Shown here one piece after another: positions 9,198-18,914 of a DNA stretch of 64,000 bases (position 1 is its first letter; the number at the start of each line of letters is the position of its first letter). Position numbers and translations under genes: made by a program. The DNA lies in the NCBI GenBank assembly GCA_013112585.1, contig JABFGH010000009.1, positions 1 through 64,000 on the forward strand, given 5' to 3'. This stretch comes from Ignavibacteriota bacterium. Its GTDB lineage: Bacteria; Bacteroidota; Ignavibacteria; Ignavibacteriales; Melioribacteraceae. A model generated the notes under the pieces. The model was not told the origin of the DNA. It made no database searches and saw nothing but the letters and a program-made list of their open reading frames with translations.

Positions 9198-9269
9198 ACC
9201 TCACCCTGTGTCCCTCTCCCCAGCCTGTCCGGCAGGCAGGTTGGCAAGGAGAGGGATTTAGGGTGAGGT
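9198..9269. repeat. CCTCACCCT palindrome with a second palindrome inside its loop
   Basis: Arms ACCTCACCCT (9198) and AGGGTGAGGT (ending 9269), plus inner CCCTCTCC/GGAGAGGG, match the element at 19369-19419. Here the loop is enlarged by ~26 nt reading CCTGTCCGGCAGGCAGG, itself palindromic and related to CCTGCC-type repeats at 12481 and 32196. One extragenic palindrome therefore appears to have entered the loop of another. The rest of the 9092-9711 gap holds the hairpin element at 9448-9703 and no gene. Confidence 0.85.
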
Positions 9270-9447
9270 CGAAAAACAACTTAGCATTAACGAAATAAGA
9301 TAAATATAAATGAAGCCCATGGAACTGAAAATGATATTTGATGCTAAACTACCTGAGGAGTTGAATTAATATTACCATTATAATTAAAATTTCACCCCTT
9401 ACAATAATTTGGTTGAACCGCTCTGCGCTTCGATGCTTTTCGTTCTG

Positions 9448-9703
9448 CTTTTTGCCACAAACATTTAACCCCTACAGGGTTATAAACTTTGCAGTTTTGA
9501 TTATTCTATCAAATATTTGTTTAGTTCAAGTCAAGTTTTAATGAGTTAAACTCTTACACTAAACTCGTTGCAGTAACTTCTAAACTACAAAGTAGTTGAA
9601 TATAAATAACCTTTGGTGAAGCCAATGCAGATAAAGGAAATAGAATATAACTGCAATCTGTACGTGGTTAAAGAATAATTGCTCTTATAATTAGAGCTTA
9701 GCC
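9448..9703 (-). repeat. Stop-proximal multi-hairpin repeat, copy 1
   Basis: Starts 8 nt after the stop of the AI-2E family gene (stop at 9712) and runs in that gene's direction. On the minus strand it reads GGCTAAGCTCTAATTATAAG, then AGCAATTATTCTT, a weak hairpin, CTATTTCCTTTAT, a TTGG/CCAA hairpin, GGTTATTTATATT, and the AACTAC-N3-GTAGTT hairpin (9583-9597). After ~100 nt without match to copy 2, homology resumes at AAAGTTTATAACC with an AACCC/GGGTT hairpin (9468-9482) and ends GTGGCAAAAAG. The linkers match copy 2 (42256-42436) closely; the hairpins do not, yet mostly remain able to pair. Confidence 0.75.
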
Positions 9704-9711
9704 GAATTTCA

Positions 9712-10851
9712 CTAATTACCCATCAAATCACTTAAAAATTTCATGTTTTTAGAGTTCGAGTTTGAGATTGTAATTTTTACTATTGCCGTTAGAGGCACAG
9801 ATAAAAACATTCCTACAATTCCCCAAATATAACCCCAAACAAGTAGTGATAACAAAATTACAAGCGGATTTAACCCTAATTGATCGCCGACAATTTTTGG
9901 TTCTAAAATATTACCGATAACATTCTGCACACCTATAATTATTAATATAATCAAAATTGTGTAGCCGAATGATTCGAATTGAACCAATGTCATTAAGCCG
10001 GGCAATATTACAGCGATAACTGATCCGATATTTGGGATAAAGTTAAGCAGAAATGTAAGTACACCCCAAACAACAACAAAGTCAACTCCAAAAAGCCAAA
10101 GTATTACACTTACTAAAGCTCCGGTGGTTAAGCTAATAAGAAATTTAGTAGCAATGTAACCTTGTATTTGTGAGGTGATATCTCTAAAGGTACCTTCGAT
10201 AACTGCTGCACGTGTTTTTTTAATCTGTTCAAGTTCCCCATTAATATCGCCATTTTGATCTGTTTCAGACTTCGGTTTTCTTTTCTTTTTAAATTCTTCT
10301 AATGAAGAGTCAACATTTTTTTCAACGAAACGTTTTTTAATTGCCTCTAAAATATTTTTATGACCTGTACTTACAAAAATGAAAAAGAACAAAACAAAAA
10401 ATACAGTTGAAAAAAGGGAAAGTGTTGAACTGAAAAATCCGCTTGCAATACCGCCGTAATCTAATTCACTTAAGAGTGAGTTAAAATTAAACTCACTGAA
10501 AAACTCATCGTTTAACCCGAATGATTTTGCCGTTTTAATTATTATACTATCAAGTTTTTGCTGGTAGTATGGCAGTTCTTCACCAAGCCTGCTGAATGAA
10601 TCTACTATTACTCTGGATATTGCCCAGAGCACACCTACAATTAAAACTATATCTGCAAATATTGCAATCCCGTATGGTATTTTCTTTTTCGTTAAAAAAT
10701 TGTTTAAAGGCTCAAATACAAAGAAGAGGAAATAAGCTATAACAAGAGGTATAAAAATATGCTGAAGTTCCTTCAAAACTATAAAGATTACAATTATGCC
10801 AACAACACTAATAAAAAATTTTATTCCCGGATCAGAAAATACTTTTTTCAT
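9712..10851 (-). CDS. AI-2E family transporter (UPF0118, PerM/TqsA-like permease)
   Basis: 379 residues. Hydrophobic segments near residues 9-45, 60-85 and 150-175, then four more after residue 235, give the family's seven-to-eight-helix layout. The C-terminal region holds the conserved sequence TFLLNFIPNIGSVIAVILPG and the segment IGNILEPKIVGDQLGLNPLVILLSLLVWG, both typical of this family. A charged cytoplasmic insertion (about 185-220, rich in K and E) separates the halves. Family members include the AI-2 exporter TqsA and Na+/H+ antiporters, so the substrate cannot be predicted. The gene stands alone; a multi-hairpin repeat begins 8 nt after its stop. Confidence 0.9.
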   Translation of the reverse strand: MKKVFSDPGIKFFISVVGIIVIFIVLKELQHIFIPLVIAYFLFFVFEPLNNFLTKKKIPYGIAIFADIVLIVGVLWAISRVIVDSFSRLGEELPYYQQKLDSIIIKTAKSFGLNDEFFSEFNFNSLLSELDYGGIASGFFSSTLSLFSTVFFVLFFFIFVSTGHKNILEAIKKRFVEKNVDSSLEEFKKKRKPKSETDQNGDINGELEQIKKTRAAVIEGTFRDITSQIQGYIATKFLISLTTGALVSVILWLFGVDFVVVWGVLTFLLNFIPNIGSVIAVILPGLMTLVQFESFGYTILIILIIIGVQNVIGNILEPKIVGDQLGLNPLVILLSLLVWGYIWGIVGMFLSVPLTAIVKITISNSNSKNMKFLSDLMGN

Positions 10852-10968
10852 TTAATCTTTCCTTTATAGTTTGATTAACAAAAATATCAATAAATATTAA
10901 ATTTTCTAAAAGTTATTTGTAATTTTCACTAATTTACATCTCATTGAATTAATATTTGGAAGAAAACA

Positions 10969-12327
10969 TTGAGAACCAAAAGCCGTTTATTTTTTTCAGC
11001 AATTATACTTTCATTTTTATTTGCAAATAGCTGCTCAACAGCAAATAACAAAGCCGAAAAAATCACCCGCCCTGAATGGAGCAAAAATGCTTCAATTTAT
11101 GAAGTGAATATAAGACAGTACACGCCCGAAGGTACATTCAAAGCTTTTGAAAAACATTTACCCCGTTTAAAGGAAATGGGGATTGATATTCTATGGCTAA
11201 TGCCCATACATCCTATTGGTGAAAAAAATAGGAAAGGTACACTTGGAAGTTATTATTCTGTTAAAGATTATAAAGGTGTAAATCCAAGTTTCGGCACGCA
11301 TGAAGATTTTCGTAACCTGGTAGATAAAATTCACGATATGGGGATGTATGTAATTATTGATTGGGTGGCAAACCATACTGCTTGGGATCACCCTTGGACT
11401 GAAAGCAATCCTGAATTTTATACAAAAGATGAAAGTGATAAATTTATTTCCCCGGTTGATGATTGGTTTGATGTGATTGACTTAAACTATGATAACAAGG
11501 AATTATGGACTGAGATGATAGATGCTTTAAAATTTTGGGTTGATGATTATAACATTGACGGCTACCGCTGTGATGTCGCTGCTATGGTTCCAACAGAATT
11601 TTGGGAAGAGGCGCGCACAGAACTTGATAAGGTAAAACCAGTTTTTATGTTAGCAGAAGCGCATGAACCTGATCTGCATAAAGCCTTTGATATGACCTAC
11701 GGCTGGCAGTTAAAAGATTTAATGAATGATATTGCCGCCGGAAAGAAAAATGCCTTAGACATAGTAAAATTTGTTGAAGCTGAAAAAGAAGAATATCCTT
11801 CTGATGCTTATAGGATGCTATTCTCTACAAACCATGATGAAAACACATGGAACGGAACTGTGTTTGAAAGACTGGGCGATGCGGCGGAAGTTTTCGCAGT
11901 TCTTTTTTCAACATTGGAGGGAATGCCTTTGGTTTACAGCGGACAAGAAGCCGGCCTGGATAAAAGGTTAGATTTTTTTGAAAAAGATTTAATTGAGTGG
12001 AAGGATCATAAATTTTACGAGATTTTTACAAAGCTATTTAAACTAAAAAAAGAAAATGAAGCTTTATGGAATGGAAATTTTGGCGGTGAGGTAATGCCGA
12101 TTGAAAGCGGCATTAGTGAATCAGTATTTTCTTTTTACCGTACAAAAAATAATCACACAATAATTGCAGTTCTAAATTTTTCAAATCAAAAACAAAATGT
12201 TGAACTTAAAAACAGTTATATTAACGGTACATATATTAGTTTGTTCGAAAATGATGAACAAATATTTAACGGAGATGATAAATTAACTCTCGAACCGTTC
12301 TCTTATAAAGTTTACTTCAAAAAATAG
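10969..12327 (+). CDS. GH13 alpha-amylase-type lipoprotein
   Basis: 452 residues. The start is a TTG with GGAAGA placed 5 nt upstream; no in-frame ATG occurs before the signal peptide. MRTKSRLFFSAIILSFLFANSC is a lipoprotein signal with Cys22, so the enzyme is probably membrane-anchored. The four GH13 regions are present: DWVANH (131-136), GYRCDVAAM with nucleophile D202, LAEAHE with acid/base E230, and STNHDEN with D290. A short beta-sandwich domain ends the protein. It should hydrolyse alpha-1,4-glucans or maltodextrins, though the exact substrate is not readable. It is transcribed divergently from the AI-2E family gene. Confidence 0.92.
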   Translation: MRTKSRLFFSAIILSFLFANSCSTANNKAEKITRPEWSKNASIYEVNIRQYTPEGTFKAFEKHLPRLKEMGIDILWLMPIHPIGEKNRKGTLGSYYSVKDYKGVNPSFGTHEDFRNLVDKIHDMGMYVIIDWVANHTAWDHPWTESNPEFYTKDESDKFISPVDDWFDVIDLNYDNKELWTEMIDALKFWVDDYNIDGYRCDVAAMVPTEFWEEARTELDKVKPVFMLAEAHEPDLHKAFDMTYGWQLKDLMNDIAAGKKNALDIVKFVEAEKEEYPSDAYRMLFSTNHDENTWNGTVFERLGDAAEVFAVLFSTLEGMPLVYSGQEAGLDKRLDFFEKDLIEWKDHKFYEIFTKLFKLKKENEALWNGNFGGEVMPIESGISESVFSFYRTKNNHTIIAVLNFSNQKQNVELKNSYINGTYISLFENDEQIFNGDDKLTLEPFSYKVYFKK

Positions 12328-12400
12328 TGGCAATAAAAAAATAAATTTCTGAACTCTTTATACGTTATTGCTTTATAACATTTAACTGCAAAAATTAAAA

Positions 12401-12432
12401 AGCCGCTAATCTTTTTAAGAAGAAAAGCGGCT
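12401..12432 (-). terminator. Rho-independent terminator for the S8 protease gene
   Basis: AGCCGCT (12401-12407) pairs with AGCGGCT (12426-12432) around an 18-nt loop. On the minus strand the stem is followed by TTTTTAATTTTT, and it lies ~90 nt beyond the stop of the gene at 12519-15437. On the plus strand it could also slow transcription from the amylase gene. Confidence 0.75.
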
Positions 12433-12480
12433 CTAAATAATTTAGTAAGCATTATTATTTATTATTGCTATCTCCTAAAT

Positions 12481-12500
12481 CCTGCCAGCCGTCAGGCGGG
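12481..12500. repeat. CCTGCC-type palindrome remnant
   Basis: CCTGCCAGCCGTCAGGCGGG forms an imperfect hairpin and belongs with the GCAGGCAGG/CCTGCCTGCC sequences at 9221-9241 and 32196-32250. Confidence 0.5.
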
Positions 12501-12518
12501 TCTAACTACTTACTACTT

Positions 12519-15437
12519 TTACTTCGCCAGCAACATTTTCTTTGATGATACAAAATCATTTGCTCGTAATCTATAAATGTAGATTCCGCTTGCTAAATCA
12601 CTTGCATCAAAACTAATTTTATAAATTCCGGCATTCTTGGTTTCATTTATTAGATCTGCTACTTCTCTGCCAATTACGTCATAGACTTTCAAAGAAACGA
12701 AACCTGGTTCTTTCAATTGGAAGTTGATGATGGTTGTTGGATTAAATGGATTTGGATAATTACCAAGCAGTTTTGTTTCTGTTGGAATAATTTCCTCCAC
12801 ACCATTTTCTTTTTGGCTGCCTTTTTTCATTTCACCAACATTATCCCGCTCGTACCTGCCCGCAGATTTTAGTATGTAAGCAGTTTTTTCATCCGTACTG
12901 CTTGCACTTTCAAATGTAAAGTCTATTCTTTCACCGGGTAATATTTCGCTGTAGTTTTTATCGATGTTCAATACCAAAGATTTTACATCACCATTTTTAC
13001 TGTGAACAGCTTCAAGGAGTTTTAGTTTATTCACCTTGGCTGTTTTCTCATTCTTTACTATCGATATAAAATCAATTTCAACATCTTGTAAAAATTCTAT
13101 TGTAAGTTTATTCTGTATATTTTTATCCAACTTTATACCTACAACTGATTTTTCGGGTCTTAAATAAATATCCTTGTTATTATTTGCACTTGATGTTTTA
13201 CCGAGACCGGTTGTACTTAAAACTCCGGCTGTTTTATCTTTGTAGATTGGTCCTTCCCCATCGATTACAAAATACAAGTCATCCTTAGTTTGAGTACTTA
13301 TTTGATCCGAGTAAATTATTAAGGAATCACCGGCAATAAACTGTGCTTTATTATTATCGTTTGATGATAATAATGAACCAATGTCCTCTTTCCCGCCTAA
13401 AGAAAATGTTATTCTTTCTCTTGATAACTTATAGTTTACAATCTCTCCTTCTTCACTAACAGAAACATATTCATTAGGATTAACTTTTACTTCCATTAGT
13501 TCTACCTGATCTAAATATGTATGCTCTACGGCAGGTTCGTGGATTAGTAATTTTATTTTTTTATCTGTTTTAGCCACTTCATTTTGAACAAGGTAATAGT
13601 CTGTTACATCTGGTTTGCTTGAAACCGATTTTGTTAAAATTGGATTATCATTTACAATTTTGCCATTGTGCTCAAAAGCTAATGTCGGGCATTGGCTTCC
13701 GCAATCGTTATCAAAATATACTGACCTTGATTCCGTATCTGAACCGGCAGAGTTTGTTACTATGCAAGTAATCTCATTTACCGGAGCCATTATTTTATCT
13801 GAACTTCCATCGCTCGATTTTGCTGTGTTTGGATATGTAACTTTACACCTATTCCCCAAAGGAGTAATATATGCACCCGAAGGTAAATCTGCAGCTGTCC
13901 ATGTATAGCTTAAATTACCGTTGCCTTGTGATAGATTACAGTAAACATAGCCGTGTGAACCTTGACAGATTGGGTCTGGGCTTTGGGTGAGGCTGGTGAT
14001 GATTGGGGGAGCAAGTCCTATTCCCAACACAGCGTAATTAAGTCCTCCATCAACATGAGGGTTCCATGGTATCCATTTATTTACAGACCCTGAAGGTACT
14101 TCATGTTTTACATAATAAAAATAAGTACCAAAATAAAAAGAGTTGCTGGCTATATTGGATGATAAATAATAACTATGAGATATAGTCGAGCTTCCCTCAT
14201 AATATCCGTATCCTTTCATTCCTAAATACCAGGTATTAGCATCTATTATAGAGTGATTTACGGTTTTTTGTGCAATATATCTATCTACTATATAACGACC
14301 GGCTGCAACTCCACTAGGAGGAGTATGATTTAGTGTAATATATATGTCTGAAGCTTGTTTCGATAAATCTAAATTTCCTGAGAGTAAAGTAGATTGAGGA
14401 TTTTTATCTACGTATAACTCTGATAAAGCATTAAAAGCATTTACCAAACCATATCCGGTTTTATGGTCAAAGCCTGTTTCTCCAACATCATTAACTGAGT
14501 TTATTATTCTGCTTTTTATCTGTGCTGGGGTAAGGTTTTTGTCAACTGATAACATTAGTGCTGCTAAACCAGCTACTATTGGGCTGGAATATGAAGTCCC
14601 GTCATCACTTGCGTAACCATTATTTGGAATTGTGGTCCATATATCTGTACCAGGTGCACAAACAGTTACCTCGGGTCCATAGCAAGAAAATTCGTTTGCC
14701 CATCGACCCATTTTATTTATTGATGCAACTGAAATTACATTATTATAGTTTACGGAATATTTGGCGGGATAGAGGACATCAAAACCACTATATGCATTCC
14801 AGTTACCCGCACCAGCAACTACCAGAATGTTATTCGATTGTGCTAAAGAGATTGCACTTTCTAATACAGTCTCATTTTCTTTAAATCCAATACTAATATT
14901 AATAACAAAACGTAATTCGGAATGCTGGTTTTTATAATTTACAATATCAATTATGGAATCGTATATTCTTTGTGCCCATTCGTCCTTTTTATCATCATTT
15001 CCTTCCATAACTTTATAAATCATTAATTTGCATTCAGGTGCAATGCCTGCTATTCCCTCACTATTATTCGTTTCTGCTCCCGCAATCCCTGTAACTCTTG
15101 TACCATGCCCTCTGGTATCATTAAAAGGTGTAGAATCATTAGCATAGTCTTCCCCAAAAATGATTCTATTTGAGTTCTTCAAATCATTATGTGAAGGTAA
15201 ACCATTAGACATTGGTATGCCTGAATCTAAAATTACTATAACTACATTCAGGTCACCTTTAGTAATATCCCACCCTTCCAATATATCTATATCAACATCA
15301 TTTCTTAACGAAGAATTTCCAGAATAATCATTATGAATGTTCCATTGACTACCATCTTGATACTTAGGATCATTTGGATAATTCTGTGAAAAAATAACAC
15401 TTGAAAATAAAATTAGACACAATACTATATGTTTCAT
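12519..15437 (-). CDS. Subtilisin-like (S8) secreted protease with T9SS sorting domain
   Basis: 972 residues. A Sec signal (MKHIVLCLILFSSVIFSQ) leads directly to the peptidase domain with little propeptide. The catalytic triad is visible: D71 in VIVILDSGIP, H111 in TRGHGTRVTGIAG, S282 in DDGTSYSSPIVAGL, with an oxyanion Asn in GAGNWN. The middle (about 470-600) is Ig/PKD-like with several cysteines, then beta-rich sequence with no family I recognise. The C-terminus (GNYPNPFNPTTIINFQL to KMLLAK) is a type A T9SS sorting domain. The likely role is a surface or secreted protease for protein breakdown. It lies 69 nt downstream of a small barrel protein on the same strand and ends before a terminator. 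Confidence 0.93.
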   Translation of the reverse strand: MKHIVLCLILFSSVIFSQNYPNDPKYQDGSQWNIHNDYSGNSSLRNDVDIDILEGWDITKGDLNVVIVILDSGIPMSNGLPSHNDLKNSNRIIFGEDYANDSTPFNDTRGHGTRVTGIAGAETNNSEGIAGIAPECKLMIYKVMEGNDDKKDEWAQRIYDSIIDIVNYKNQHSELRFVINISIGFKENETVLESAISLAQSNNILVVAGAGNWNAYSGFDVLYPAKYSVNYNNVISVASINKMGRWANEFSCYGPEVTVCAPGTDIWTTIPNNGYASDDGTSYSSPIVAGLAALMLSVDKNLTPAQIKSRIINSVNDVGETGFDHKTGYGLVNAFNALSELYVDKNPQSTLLSGNLDLSKQASDIYITLNHTPPSGVAAGRYIVDRYIAQKTVNHSIIDANTWYLGMKGYGYYEGSSTISHSYYLSSNIASNSFYFGTYFYYVKHEVPSGSVNKWIPWNPHVDGGLNYAVLGIGLAPPIITSLTQSPDPICQGSHGYVYCNLSQGNGNLSYTWTAADLPSGAYITPLGNRCKVTYPNTAKSSDGSSDKIMAPVNEITCIVTNSAGSDTESRSVYFDNDCGSQCPTLAFEHNGKIVNDNPILTKSVSSKPDVTDYYLVQNEVAKTDKKIKLLIHEPAVEHTYLDQVELMEVKVNPNEYVSVSEEGEIVNYKLSRERITFSLGGKEDIGSLLSSNDNNKAQFIAGDSLIIYSDQISTQTKDDLYFVIDGEGPIYKDKTAGVLSTTGLGKTSSANNNKDIYLRPEKSVVGIKLDKNIQNKLTIEFLQDVEIDFISIVKNEKTAKVNKLKLLEAVHSKNGDVKSLVLNIDKNYSEILPGERIDFTFESASSTDEKTAYILKSAGRYERDNVGEMKKGSQKENGVEEIIPTETKLLGNYPNPFNPTTIINFQLKEPGFVSLKVYDVIGREVADLINETKNAGIYKISFDASDLASGIYIYRLRANDFVSSKKMLLAK

Positions 15438-15506
15438 CCCTACTCCTTATTATGTTTCAATTTTGTTAATTGTGAGTGATTGGTAAGAATATATTTTTTA
15501 TAATTT

Positions 15507-16100
15507 TCAATATTTGAATGAAAGAACAAAAGAATTCTTAACTTGATTATGCAGCAAATCACTATTGCTTAAAGGTATTTGAGCTATATATCTCGGAACA
15601 ATTGCTATTCCCCAAATTTTTGCAATTTTATATTCTGCACCTAAATCAATATAAAGGCGGGTTTCATTTTCATCTGAGACAAAATTTAGCGGTACCGGCC
15701 CAAGGGGGTCCACATAATCCAAATACACAAAATGGAGAGAAAAGCCAGAGATTAATCTAGGCAAATAATTATTATTTAAGACTTTGGAAGAATTAATAAT
15801 TAATCTTGTTGATAAGATATAATCCTTACTGTTGTAATTTGCCCTGCTAGATTCTATCTCCTCAGGGTCTAATCCATCATTAAGGTATCCAAATGCAAGT
15901 TCCCAATTGAGATATTGGGAAAAGAAATTATTTGAAATTGAAATTTCCGGATAAAAAGAATAAGCACTATTAGATGATTCTTCTGGTGAATAGTTTTTCA
16001 TTATTCCTAAACTAACTCCAAGTTCTTGTGAAAGAATATTGTGATAGAACAATATCATAGTTAAGGTTGCTATTATTCCCCATATTTTTAATTTTTTCAC
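15507..16100 (-). CDS. Hypothetical outer-membrane beta-barrel protein
   Basis: 197 residues. The N-terminus MKKLKIWGIIATLTMILFYHNILSQ is a signal peptide. The mature part alternates polar and hydrophobic residues, with repeated short strands such as RLYIDLGAEYKIAKIWGIAIVPRYIAQIPL, and ends in SFVLSFKY, an aromatic terminus like that of small outer-membrane barrels. I do not recognise a named family. It is 69 nt upstream of the S8 protease on the same strand and probably co-transcribed, but no functional link can be read from the sequence. Confidence 0.6.
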   Translation of the reverse strand: MKKLKIWGIIATLTMILFYHNILSQELGVSLGIMKNYSPEESSNSAYSFYPEISISNNFFSQYLNWELAFGYLNDGLDPEEIESSRANYNSKDYILSTRLIINSSKVLNNNYLPRLISGFSLHFVYLDYVDPLGPVPLNFVSDENETRLYIDLGAEYKIAKIWGIAIVPRYIAQIPLSNSDLLHNQVKNSFVLSFKY

Positions 16101-16498
16101 ATAACCTCCAAAATTACATCTGTTATTTCAATTGTATTGTATTTGCTGTTTGTCGTCAGCGAAAAGTAATTTTACTTTTAGTGGTTTGAAAATACTTATT
16201 TACAACTTTTTTCATACGCCTAAGCATTACCCAACAGCTCAGTTTTAAAATTACCTTACTATAAAAACATGATTTTATCGTTTAAATGCAATTGAAATTT
16301 ATTTCTTGCTAATGGCTCTTTTACTTTCTTCTTTTTTGTACTTCCATAGGCACCCTTGCTTTTTCAATATAACAATTATTTTTGGTATCTAGTATTTTGG
16401 GGGAAGTTCACAGGTTTCACTCTTTATTTTTTACCTTTCACTTTTCACTTTTTACATTTCACATCTATACCAAGTTGTTTTCGTAACTATATTAAAAA
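16101..16498. other. Intergenic region between divergent genes
   Basis: 398 bp separating the minus-strand barrel gene from the plus-strand kinase. No reading frame or stable hairpin stands out. 16414-16463 is a pyrimidine-rich run of imperfect TTTCACTTTT units (about five), a simple-repeat type seen elsewhere in such genomes. Promoters for both genes must lie here, but I see no confident -35/-10 pair. Confidence 0.4.
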
Positions 16499-18796
16499 AT
16501 GATTATTTTAGGTTTACTTTTTCTAATAAAATGCTTAGCTGCCGTGGAAAACACTGATAATTTTAAAGACATGAACATTGAAGAAGAAATATTCCGATCA
16601 ATTTTTAATAACGCCGGATTTGCTGTTGCGTTAGTAGATTTGGATGGGAATTTAATTCTTGTAAATAATTTTTTCAAAGAGCTGCTCGGTTATGAATTAG
16701 ATGATCAAATGAAAAGCAGAATTTTTGATTTTGTTTATCCCGGTGACATGGGAGAAGCAGAGAAATTATTTAAGGAATTAACAAGCGGAATTGTAAGTTC
16801 ATATACTAAAAATCACAGGTACCTTAAACAAAACGGTGATGTTTTTTGGGGACACTTAACTGCAATAGCAATTAAAAACAATGAGGGAAACACTGAGTAC
16901 ACAGTTGAGCTTATAAAAGATATAACTGAACAGCGTCAGATTGAAATGAAATTTGAACGTGAGCAGAGATTACTAAAAGCTCTTATGGATAACCTATCGG
17001 ATAGTATTTATTTCAAAGACCTCAATAGTTATTTCATCAACCTAAATAAAGCTTCTGCAAAAAAAATGGGGTATGATAATCCCGATGAATTGGTTGGTAA
17101 AAGTGATCATGATATATTCTCGAAAGAGCATGCTGAAAAAGCCCTTAAAGATGAACAAGATATAATAAGCAGCGGCAAACCGAAAGAAGGCATAGTTGAA
17201 AAAGAGATTTGGCAGGATGGATCATACACCTGGGCATCAACTACTAAAATGCCGTTAAGAGATGAAAGTAATAGAATAATCGGTACCTTTGGAATAACAC
17301 GCGACATTACAGAAGAGCGCAATGCTTTATTAAAATTAAAGTACCAGGCAAAATTATTAAATGATTTAAATGATGCACTTGTTGCTGTTGATAACGAATA
17401 TAAAATCACATCGTGGAATAAAGGGGCTGAACAGATGTACGGCGTTGTAACCGCCGATGCACTCGGACAAGACATAAGTAAATTATTAGTAGCAAAAATG
17501 CCTGATGAGGATAGACAGGAGATTAGAAGAATTGTTGTAACAAATGGCAGCTGGCGCGGTGAGGCAATTCACTTTGATAAGAATAAAAATGAAATTGATG
17601 TTGATTGGTCGATAAACGCTGTGCATGATTCTGAAGGTAAGCTGATTGGTAACGTTGCGATTATACGTGACATTACCGAGCGAAACAAAATGGTTGCCGA
17701 GCTTACCAGAAGTGAAGAAAGATTTAGAGCACTTTATGAGAATGCAACAATCGGGTTGTACCGCTCATCCCCGGATGGCAAAATTGAATTAGCAAACCCT
17801 GCCTTGCTGAGAATGTTCGGATACTCTACTCTTGAGGAATTTTTAAGTGTTGATATTGCAAAAGATGGTTATGAAAAGGGTGAAACACGAGATGAGTTTT
17901 TAAAGCAATTAAATCAGAATGAGGAAATAAGAGGATTTGAGAATACCTGGAAAACTAAAAACGGTAAAATAATTTCTATTAGAGAAAGCGCAAAACTTAT
18001 AAAAGATAAAAAAGGAAAACCTCTTTATATTGAAGGCACAGTTGAAGATATATCAGAAAGAGTTTTGGCTGAAGAAAAAATTAAAAAGTACAACGAAGAG
18101 TTAAAAATACTTAACGCTAATAAAGATAAATTCTTCTCGATAATTGCTCATGATTTAAGAAGCCCTTTTACCGCACTGCTTGGTTACTCGGATTTAATTG
18201 TAAATGAATTTGATGAAATGGAAAGTGATGAGATTAAGCAATTTGTAAAATACATTAATGATGAAGCGAAAAATGTTTACGGCTTACTCGATAATTTATT
18301 AGCATGGTCTAGAATTCAGAGAGGACAGTTTGCTTATTCACCAAGTGATTTTTCGATAAGTTCAACAATTGAAAAGGCTATTACCTTATTTAAGGATACT
18401 GCTAAAAACAAAAATGTGGAATTAACTACTGCCGTCACAAATAATTTTTCGGTTTTTGCAGATGAAAATTCATTCTTCACCGCTCTGCGGAATCTTATTT
18501 CCAATGCAATTAAGTTTACTCCCGATGGCGGAAAAATTACCATTGACGCAAGTGTGAATGATAACTTTGTTGAAGTATCGGTTGAAGATACCGGCGTTGG
18601 TATAAATGAAACAGATATCAAAAAACTTTTCAAACCGGATGTGCATCATACGACAATTGGAACATCAAATGAAAAAGGTACCGGACTTGGACTGCTTTTA
18701 TGTAAAGAACTGATTGAAAAAAATGACGGCGAGATCAGTGTTAGCAGCGAAGTTGGCAAAGGAACTAAATTTACCTTAAAGCTCCCAACAGATTAG
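16499..18796 (+). CDS. Four-PAS sensor histidine kinase
   Basis: 765 residues from the first ATG. Four PAS domains are visible, each ending in a PAC-type linker: about 30-150 (ending VELIKDITEQRQIEM), 155-280, 290-400 and 405-525 (EGTVEDISERVLAEEKI). Then comes the dimerisation/phosphoacceptor domain with H551 in FFSIIAHDLRSPFTALLGYSDL, and an HATPase_c domain with N box FFTALRNLISNAIKFTPDGG, DTGVG and GTGLGLLLCKEL. There is no receiver domain and no response regulator nearby. The first 24 residues (MIILGLLFLIK...) are hydrophobic but may be untranslated; a second ATG at 16571 (MNIEEEIFRSIF) begins exactly at the first PAS domain. Neither start has a clear RBS. The signal sensed is unknown. 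Confidence 0.9.
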   Translation: MIILGLLFLIKCLAAVENTDNFKDMNIEEEIFRSIFNNAGFAVALVDLDGNLILVNNFFKELLGYELDDQMKSRIFDFVYPGDMGEAEKLFKELTSGIVSSYTKNHRYLKQNGDVFWGHLTAIAIKNNEGNTEYTVELIKDITEQRQIEMKFEREQRLLKALMDNLSDSIYFKDLNSYFINLNKASAKKMGYDNPDELVGKSDHDIFSKEHAEKALKDEQDIISSGKPKEGIVEKEIWQDGSYTWASTTKMPLRDESNRIIGTFGITRDITEERNALLKLKYQAKLLNDLNDALVAVDNEYKITSWNKGAEQMYGVVTADALGQDISKLLVAKMPDEDRQEIRRIVVTNGSWRGEAIHFDKNKNEIDVDWSINAVHDSEGKLIGNVAIIRDITERNKMVAELTRSEERFRALYENATIGLYRSSPDGKIELANPALLRMFGYSTLEEFLSVDIAKDGYEKGETRDEFLKQLNQNEEIRGFENTWKTKNGKIISIRESAKLIKDKKGKPLYIEGTVEDISERVLAEEKIKKYNEELKILNANKDKFFSIIAHDLRSPFTALLGYSDLIVNEFDEMESDEIKQFVKYINDEAKNVYGLLDNLLAWSRIQRGQFAYSPSDFSISSTIEKAITLFKDTAKNKNVELTTAVTNNFSVFADENSFFTALRNLISNAIKFTPDGGKITIDASVNDNFVEVSVEDTGVGINETDIKKLFKPDVHHTTIGTSNEKGTGLGLLLCKELIEKNDGEISVSSEVGKGTKFTLKLPTD

Positions 18797-18914
18797 AAAT
18801 AAATTGTTTAACTGTTTAATTGCTGAATTGTTAAAAACAATTATGGTGATGAGTTTATCACTCCCCATTTATACCCTCAAATAGTGTATTGAAAAGGTTG
18901 ACCTAATAGGAAAA

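Noticed and set aside
16499-16570. N-terminal membrane anchor of the four-PAS kinase
   Set aside because: The hydrophobic stretch depends on the upstream ATG; translation may begin at 16571, so I do not claim a membrane location.
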